From: JAPUDS01 sp039812985
Lineage (GTDB): Bacteria; Patescibacteriota; Saccharimonadia; Saccharimonadales; Saccharimonadaceae
Length of the DNA: 5,115 nucleotides
Reading direction: 5' to 3'
Assembly (NCBI GenBank): GCA_039812985.1
Contig: JBDHUL010000047.1
Coordinates: 1-5,115, forward strand
The translations under genes were made by a program, and so were the position numbers. The notes below the pieces were generated by a model, which had not been told where the DNA came from, searched no databases, and saw only the letters and a list, made by a program, of their open reading frames with translations. Position 1 is the stretch's first letter; each line of letters opens with the position of its first letter. Of the stretch, positions 1-3,783 are shown one piece after another.

Positions 1-1817
1 CGAGTTGGTTTATGGATATCGACGGACAGCGTACGTTGATGCTCGAGAAAAACCAGTCAATCAACTGGTTCCCGTCGCATGTCAAAAACGGCCGGTTTGC
101 GAAAACCGTCGAACAAGCGCCCGACTGGAACCTCAGCCGCGATCGTTTTTGGGCGACGGCGATGCCGGTGTGGAAAAGCGAGTCAGACAAGGTCAAAGTG
201 GTTGGTAGTTACGCTGAGCTGAAAGAACTTTCTGGCAAAGAACTGGACGATTATCACCGCCCGTGGATTGACGATGTTACGTTTACGATTGACGGTGAAG
301 AATACACACGTATCGACAAAGTGATGGATAGCTGGTTTGAGGCCGGTAGTATGCCGTTCGCGCAGTTTCATTATCCGTTTGAAAACAAGCAAAAGTTCGA
401 AGAAAATTTCCCAGGCGATTTCATCGTTGAATACATTGGCCAAGTGAGGGCTTGGTTTTACTACATGCACGCCATGTCCACCGCGCTGTTTGGCGAAAAC
501 AGTTTCAAAAATGTGATTGTCACGGGCAACGTCGCTGGCAATGACGGTCGTAAGATGAGCAAAAGCTACGGCAACTACACCGACCCGAACGAGCTGATGG
601 ACAAGTTTTCGGCCGATAGCTTGCGATTTTTGCTGCTTTCCAGCCCACTCCTCAGCGGCGAAGACTTCAGTTTGCAGGACAAAGAAGTCGGTGATGTGGC
701 GCGCAAACTCAGCATGATCTGGAATATGTATGATTTCTTTACGATGTACGCTGAGGTGGATGGCTTCATATTTCCATACGCTTCATCGTCTACAGATGCG
801 TTTCTCGTTCGCGGTATGCCAGATACCGCTCATTCCGATACTCCTGAAGCCTCGAATAATAACAGAACCGAGACGTCGCTTGTAGTTGATGTTGATCTGG
901 AAAAGCTGAATAACCCGCTTGATATTTGGATCATAAGCCGGCTGCATCAGCTGGTGGCTGAGGTTGAAAAACATATGGACGGCTACAATTTGCCTGACGC
1001 AATGAGCCCGATTTTGCCGTTTCTCGACGACGCCAGCAACTGGTATGTGCGCCGCAGCCGCCGCCGTTTCTGGAGGTCTTCAAATGTAGCCGCAGGCGTT
1101 GAGGGCGATGGCGACAAACAAATGGCCTATAAAACGCTACATTATGTATTGGTGCGCCTGGCGTATGTGCTGGCACCATTTACACCATTTTTGGCTGAGG
1201 AGCTGTATCGCAACCTGACAGGTGACAAAGAGTCAATTCACCTCAAAAATTGGTTGCCGGCCGGTCACGTCAACGAGCTGACAGTGAAGTCGATGGAATT
1301 GACACGTAAAATTGTTAACGAAGGGTTGGGTGCGCGTGCCAAAGCTGGAGTGAAGGTGAGACAGCCACTAGCGCAGGCAACGGCGATTAACGTACCAGAC
1401 TTTTTTGACGAGTTGCCCCACGAACAATACGTCTATTATCAGGCAATTGCTGCTGAAGAGCTGAATGTCAAGACCATGGCCTACAACTATGAATACATGA
1501 ACAAAACGCCTTTGGATTTTGCTGTCAAACTCGATACCGATATCACCCCCGAGCTCAAACGCGAAGGCGTAATGCGCGAAGTGATTCGTCATGTACAAGC
1601 TGCCCGCAAAGATGCAGGATTAAGCGTTGACGATCGGATACAACTACAGCTAAAAACCGATGCAACCGAAATGCAGCAGGCTATCGATGAGCATGCCGAA
1701 ACTATCAAAGCCGAAACGCTCGCAGTCGAGATTGGTGTTGCTGGGGAGGGTGAAGGCTATAAAACTGAGGTGAAAGTTGAAGGGGAAGAGCTCGGGCTAT
1801 GTCTGAAAAAAGTGTAA
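1..1817 (+). CDS. ileS: Isoleucyl-tRNA synthetase, type 2, 5'-truncated by window edge
   Basis: Charges tRNA-Ile with isoleucine in the cytoplasm. The reading frame is open from base 3 and its start lies upstream. About 604 residues of a usual ~1000 are present, so the HIGH motif and most of the CP1 editing domain are outside. Numbering from the internal Met at 12: catalytic-domain end WATAMPVW at 47-54, type 2 hallmark SWFEAGSMPFAQ at 107-118 followed by HYPFEN, and the ATP-binding KMSKS loop at 181-185 (bases 552-566). The class Ia anticodon-binding domain runs from NPLDIWIISRL (301) through SNWYVRRSRRRFW (342-354) and LAPFTPFLAEELY (387-399). The C-terminal domain includes MREVIRHVQAARKDAGL. 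Oddities: the zinc-knuckle cysteines usual around 55-100 are missing (only one Cys, at 597, in the whole fragment), and an extra low-complexity stretch lies at about 255-296. It overlaps the next gene by 19 nt. Identity is near certain; the type 2 assignment is strong. Confidence 0.97.
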   Translation, partial: SWFMDIDGQRTLMLEKNQSINWFPSHVKNGRFAKTVEQAPDWNLSRDRFWATAMPVWKSESDKVKVVGSYAELKELSGKELDDYHRPWIDDVTFTIDGEEYTRIDKVMDSWFEAGSMPFAQFHYPFENKQKFEENFPGDFIVEYIGQVRAWFYYMHAMSTALFGENSFKNVIVTGNVAGNDGRKMSKSYGNYTDPNELMDKFSADSLRFLLLSSPLLSGEDFSLQDKEVGDVARKLSMIWNMYDFFTMYAEVDGFIFPYASSSTDAFLVRGMPDTAHSDTPEASNNNRTETSLVVDVDLEKLNNPLDIWIISRLHQLVAEVEKHMDGYNLPDAMSPILPFLDDASNWYVRRSRRRFWRSSNVAAGVEGDGDKQMAYKTLHYVLVRLAYVLAPFTPFLAEELYRNLTGDKESIHLKNWLPAGHVNELTVKSMELTRKIVNEGLGARAKAGVKVRQPLAQATAINVPDFFDELPHEQYVYYQAIAAEELNVKTMAYNYEYMNKTPLDFAVKLDTDITPELKREGVMREVIRHVQAARKDAGLSVDDRIQLQLKTDATEMQQAIDEHAETIKAETLAVEIGVAGEGEGYKTEVKVEGEELGLCLKKV

Positions 1818-2083
1818 CGTATTTGGTTGTGGACACCCGCGAACCGTCAGAGTACGAACGGAGTCATGTGAATGGTGCGGTGAATATTTCCGTTATGGAA
1901 TTTGCTAGTGGCGTACTGCCGCAAGCACTGACGGGTGTCAAGAAAGACACGCCCATCTTGCTATATTGCCTGAGCGGTCAGCGCTCAAATACGTGCATCG
2001 GGATTCTGAGGCAGCACGGCTTTACAAACCTGACCAATGGCATTAATGAGGGTAGAACTCGGCAGATGCTTAGGCAGGGTTAG
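1799..2083 (+). CDS. Small single-domain rhodanese (sulfurtransferase-like)
   Basis: A 94-residue rhodanese-homology protein, probably cytoplasmic, since no signal peptide is visible. In this family the active-site cysteine carries a persulfide and passes sulfur to acceptors. Visible motifs: VVDTREPSEYERSHVNGAVNI (10-30), with the family's D-R-E and H-x-x-G-A-x-N-I, then the active-site loop C57-L-S-G-Q-R-S63 after strand ILLY, then GFTNLTNGI near the end. The basic residue in a six-residue loop fits GlpE/PspE-like sulfurtransferases rather than Cdc25-type phosphatases. The usual GG-x-x-W at the end is reduced to NGINEG with no Trp, and the N-terminal strand is short, so it is a minimal version. 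The ATG overlaps the last 19 nt of ileS in another frame. A purine-rich stretch (AGGGGAAG, 1781-1788) ending 10 nt upstream could serve as ribosome-binding site. Translational coupling to ileS is inferred; the acceptor is unknown. Confidence 0.88.
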   Translation: MSEKSVTYLVVDTREPSEYERSHVNGAVNISVMEFASGVLPQALTGVKKDTPILLYCLSGQRSNTCIGILRQHGFTNLTNGINEGRTRQMLRQG

Positions 2084-2146
2084 TTGTCTTCGATTCGCTC
2101 GCTCAATGGAAGGGTGGGAAAAATGATTGGTTGCGGACTTAAAGCG

Positions 2147-2158
2147 TATACTGAAAGT
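2147..2158 (+). promoter_or_regulatory. Possible -10 element of SDR gene, leaderless type
   Basis: TATACT (2147-2152, five of six matches to TATAAT) is followed by GAAAGT and then the ATG at 2159. The start codon is therefore 7 nt after the -10 end, where transcription would begin. No good -35 is visible at 16-18 nt spacing (TGATTG at 2124-2129 is poor) and there is no TGn extension. By itself this is weak; the identical geometry at 2979-2991 is what gives it weight. Confidence 0.35.
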
Positions 2159-2959
2159 ATGAATAAGCATATGAGCAATCAAGAACTTATCACCCTGCAA
2201 GGAAAACGAGCACTTATAACAGGGGCAGCGATGGGTATAGGCGAAGCCATTGCCGAGCGCTATGCTGAGGCTGGGGCATGTCTACAGCTTATCGACATAG
2301 AGGTGGAGAAACTTGAGAAAGTAGCCACCCGCCTCCGGGAGCAGTATGGTACAGAAGTTGATACATTTTGTGTTGACCTCGCAAAGCGTCAAGAGATTGA
2401 ACAATTTTGGCGAGCAGTGCCGGTCATCCCTAATATCTTGGTCAACAATGCCGGCGTGTATCAGGGGCGGACATTTCACTCAGCCGACCAGGATTTCGTC
2501 GATCATATGATGCAGGTGAACCTCGGCGCTGTGATGCAAATGTGTCACGCGTTTATCGAGAAGCGGCGTAAAAAGGGTGGGGTGATCGTGAACGTGAGTT
2601 CCATCGAAGCAAAGTCGGCCTTTAAGTCAGATATGGCTATTTACGCAGCAAGTAAATCGGCAGTATTAACGTTAACGAAGAGTCTGGCGCGGGAATACGC
2701 ACACGAAGGTTTCAAAGTAAATGTTATTGTGCCGGGCGGCGTGAGAACACCAGGGACGGCCGCGGTGGCAAGGAATGAGCTGCGACACTTTCATCTTGGA
2801 ATCATTGGGGTGGGGATCCGCTTTGCGCAGCGCGTTCCGCTCGGCCATTTTGCTACCCCAGACGACATTGCACGGATTGCTTTGGTGCTCGCAACTCCTC
2901 TTAGTGACTATCTGTCAGGCACCGAGATTGTGGCCGACGGTGGGTTCTTGGTTGCTTGA
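2159..2959 (+). CDS. Short-chain dehydrogenase/reductase (classical SDR)
   Basis: A 266-residue (from 2159) NAD(P)(H)-dependent oxidoreductase with a Rossmann fold; the substrate cannot be read from sequence. Motifs: cofactor loop TGAAMGIG (21-28); Asp46 at the end of the second strand, which usually favours NAD(H) over NADP(H); NNAG (96-99); and the catalytic set Asn121, Ser148 (in NVSS), Tyr162 and Lys166 (YAASK). The PGGVRTPG segment and the terminal GTEIVADGGF are typical. Length matches the family (about 250). FabG-like 3-oxoacyl-ACP reductase or a sugar/alcohol dehydrogenase are both possible. The start is uncertain. ATG 2159 places the first strand at a normal distance and follows a -10-like hexamer. 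ATG 2123 has a purine-rich stretch upstream (GGAAGGGTGGG, 2108-2118) and would add 12 residues. ATG 2171 and TTG 2084 are also in frame. The stop TGA overlaps the -35 of the next promoter. Confidence 0.93.
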   Translation: MNKHMSNQELITLQGKRALITGAAMGIGEAIAERYAEAGACLQLIDIEVEKLEKVATRLREQYGTEVDTFCVDLAKRQEIEQFWRAVPVIPNILVNNAGVYQGRTFHSADQDFVDHMMQVNLGAVMQMCHAFIEKRRKKGGVIVNVSSIEAKSAFKSDMAIYAASKSAVLTLTKSLAREYAHEGFKVNVIVPGGVRTPGTAAVARNELRHFHLGIIGVGIRFAQRVPLGHFATPDDIARIALVLATPLSDYLSGTEIVADGGFLVA

Positions 2960-2984
2960 CAATATAAAAAGTTTATGATAATAT
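2956..2984 (+). promoter_or_regulatory. Near-consensus sigma70-type promoter upstream of acidic small ORF
   Basis: A perfect -35 TTGACA (2956-2961), a 17-nt spacer, and -10 TAATAT (2979-2984) preceded by TG at 2976-2977 (extended -10). The -35 overlaps the SDR stop codon. Transcription should start at about 2990-2992, which coincides with the GTG start at 2991. An alternative -10, GATAAT (2977-2982), would have only a 15-nt spacer and is less likely. Confidence 0.78.
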
Positions 2985-2990
2985 GAAAAC

Positions 2991-3248
2991 GTGTTACAAA
3001 TAAAACAAAAATTCCATCTTCCTCACTTCGTTCATAGCTCAACGAAGCCAGTTGCTTTCGGTCCCGTCGCTGACGATGGTGATGAACTGACGGTTGCGAT
3101 TACTGATGATCCGGTGCAGCACGACAATAACTGGCAACTTGAAGAAAGACCCAACGAGGTCCAACTTGAGCAGTATTGGACCGAAGTAGAAAACGACATT
3201 CAGCATGACCCAACGTGGATCAAGTTTGCTGACGAAGAGGTGTTATAG
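2991..3248 (+). CDS. Hypothetical acidic protein, 85 residues, GTG start
   Basis: I do not recognise this protein. It has 85 residues with about 18 Asp/Glu against 5 Lys/Arg, several His, two Trp near QYW and TW, no signal peptide, no membrane segment and no Cys. The N-terminal ~20 residues are basic/hydrophobic (KQKFHLPHF). The rest is acidic and ends in FADEEVL. It fills the space between the SDR stop and the rplU promoter almost completely, as expected for a real gene in a compact genome. GTG 2991 is the only usual start codon near the N-terminus: an in-frame TAA lies at 2979-2981, and the next in-frame GTG would leave only about 44 residues. No Shine-Dalgarno sequence precedes it, and the promoter at 2956-2984 predicts the RNA to begin at this codon, so translation is probably leaderless. 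Strong charge could mean a nucleic-acid or ribosome-associated partner; that is only a guess. Confidence 0.68.
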   Translation: MLQIKQKFHLPHFVHSSTKPVAFGPVADDGDELTVAITDDPVQHDNNWQLEERPNEVQLEQYWTEVENDIQHDPTWIKFADEEVL

Positions 3249-3277
3249 TTTACAGGGTCGTTTGTCTCTGTTATAAT
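3249..3277 (+). promoter_or_regulatory. Strong sigma70-type promoter of rplU
   Basis: TTTACA (3249-3254, five of six to consensus), a 17-nt spacer, and perfect TATAAT (3272-3277) with TG at 3269-3270 (extended -10). It begins at the base after the TAG stop of the preceding gene. The predicted transcription start is near 3283-3285, giving a leader of about 29 nt before the rplU ATG. Confidence 0.87.
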
Positions 3278-3290
3278 GTTCAGCTGAACA
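3277..3290 (+). promoter_or_regulatory. 14-bp perfect palindrome on rplU start site, possible operator
   Basis: TGTTCAGCTGAACA equals its own reverse complement over 14 bp. It begins at the last base of the -10 hexamer and covers the predicted transcription start, a classical position for a repressor site. Half-site order (GTTC-N4-GAAC) is the reverse of the Firmicutes LexA box (GAAC-N4-GTTC), so I do not call it an SOS box. The palindrome is seen directly; the operator function is inferred. Confidence 0.45.
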
Positions 3291-3300
3291 GCAAATGTAT

Positions 3301-3306
3301 AAAGGA
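3301..3306 (+). promoter_or_regulatory. Ribosome-binding site that fixes the rplU start
   Basis: AAAGGA sits 6 nt before ATG 3313. The upstream in-frame ATG at 3295 has no such site, and the Shine-Dalgarno sequence would lie inside the gene if 3295 were used. Confidence 0.8.
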
Positions 3307-3312
3307 AACGCT

Positions 3313-3618
3313 ATGAAAGCAGTCATTAAAATCGGTGGCAAACAATACATTGTTACCGAAAAAGAGACCCTCCTGGTGGACCGCCTCCCGGATGGCACAA
3401 AAGAGCTCGAGACTGACGCGCTGCTCATCATCGACGGAGACAAGACCGACGTTGGTGCACCGACTGTCAAGGGCATTAAAGTAAAGGTACAGGTGGTAGA
3501 CGAAGAGGTCAAAGGTGAAAAAATTCGTATTATTCGCTACAAAGCGAAAAAACGTGTACACACCGAAAATGGCCACCGTCAACAGTACAGTCGCATCAAA
3601 ATCAGCGCAATAAAGTAG
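3313..3618 (+). CDS. rplU: 50S ribosomal protein L21
   Basis: A 101-residue large-subunit protein that binds 23S rRNA. Family landmarks: MKAVIKIGGKQYIV at the N-terminus, a central acidic turn (IIDGDKTDVGAP), and the basic C-terminal block RYKAKKRVHTENGHRQQYSR, containing the L21 signature GHRQ-x-Y, then IKI. Length is normal for bacterial L21. ATG 3313 is chosen over in-frame ATG 3295 because it gives the conserved N-terminus and has AAAGGA 6 nt upstream; 3295 would add six unconserved residues. The gene has its own strong promoter with a palindrome at the start site, and a terminator follows 20 nt after the stop, so it appears to be monocistronic. L27 (rpmA), which often follows rplU, is not in the window. 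Identification is secure. Confidence 0.97.
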   Translation: MKAVIKIGGKQYIVTEKETLLVDRLPDGTKELETDALLIIDGDKTDVGAPTVKGIKVKVQVVDEEVKGEKIRIIRYKAKKRVHTENGHRQQYSRIKISAIK

Positions 3619-3638
3619 CCTGATGACACCCATACACT

Positions 3639-3668
3639 ATACCCCTGTGGATAACACGGGGTATTTTT
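3639..3668 (+). terminator. Factor-independent terminator after rplU
   Basis: The hairpin has stem ATACCCC (3639-3645) paired with GGGGTAT (3658-3664), a bulged T at 3646, inner stem GTG/CAC (3647-3649 with 3655-3657) and a 5-nt loop GATAA. A T-run follows (3664-3668, the first T within the stem). It lies 20 nt after the rplU stop and ends just before the next promoter, separating the two transcription units. Confidence 0.85.
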
Positions 3669-3671
3669 GTA

Positions 3672-3699
3672 TTGTAAAACGCTGAGGAATCGCTATAAT
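3672..3699 (+). promoter_or_regulatory. Promoter of beta-helix surface protein gene
   Basis: -35 TTGTAA (3672-3677, four of six), a 16-nt spacer, and a perfect -10 TATAAT (3694-3699). Transcription would start near 3706, giving a leader of about 78 nt. The leader holds only two weak 4-bp hairpins (CACG/CGTG near 3716-3728 and GACC/GGTC at 3743-3754), and I see no known riboswitch in it. Confidence 0.72.
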
Positions 3700-3770
3700 C
3701 ATAATTACCTTACGCCACGAGAGACGTGAGAAACAAACATCTGACCGCACGGTCTAACACCTATATAAAA

Positions 3771-3776
3771 AAGGAG
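3771..3776 (+). promoter_or_regulatory. Strong Shine-Dalgarno sequence of surface protein gene
   Basis: AAGGAG lies 7 nt before ATG 3784 in an A-rich stretch. It is the best ribosome-binding site in the window and fixes the start just before a clear signal peptide. Confidence 0.88.
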
Positions 3777-3783
3777 AAAATAA

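Noticed and set aside
2084..2158. SDR start at TTG 2084, directly after the rhodanese stop
   Set aside because: It would add 25 residues without family conservation. Three in-frame ATGs nearer the conserved first strand are more plausible; ATG 2123 stays open as an alternative.
2503..2512. Short perfect palindromes in the SDR gene (ATCATATGAT, and TTAACGTTAA near 2667)
   Set aside because: Ten-base palindromes inside coding sequence are expected by chance several times in 5 kb, and neither is near a promoter.
2983..3003. Six-codon ORF (ATG 2983, MKTCYK) as a leader peptide
   Set aside because: Its ATG overlaps the -10 hexamer, so it lies upstream of the predicted RNA start and would not be transcribed from this promoter.
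3277..3290. LexA/SOS box at rplU
   Set aside because: The half-sites are in the opposite order (GTTC-N4-GAAC rather than GAAC-N4-GTTC), and the gene is not a damage-response gene.
3295..3312. Longer rplU start at ATG 3295
   Set aside because: It adds MYKGNA before the conserved MKAVI start, puts the Shine-Dalgarno sequence inside the gene, and has no ribosome-binding site of its own.
3280..3633. 117-residue minus-strand ORF opposite rplU
   Set aside because: It lies antisense to a certain L21 gene. Its composition (runs of F, V, T) is what the complement of a Lys/Glu-rich gene gives, and no promoter or ribosome-binding site was seen.
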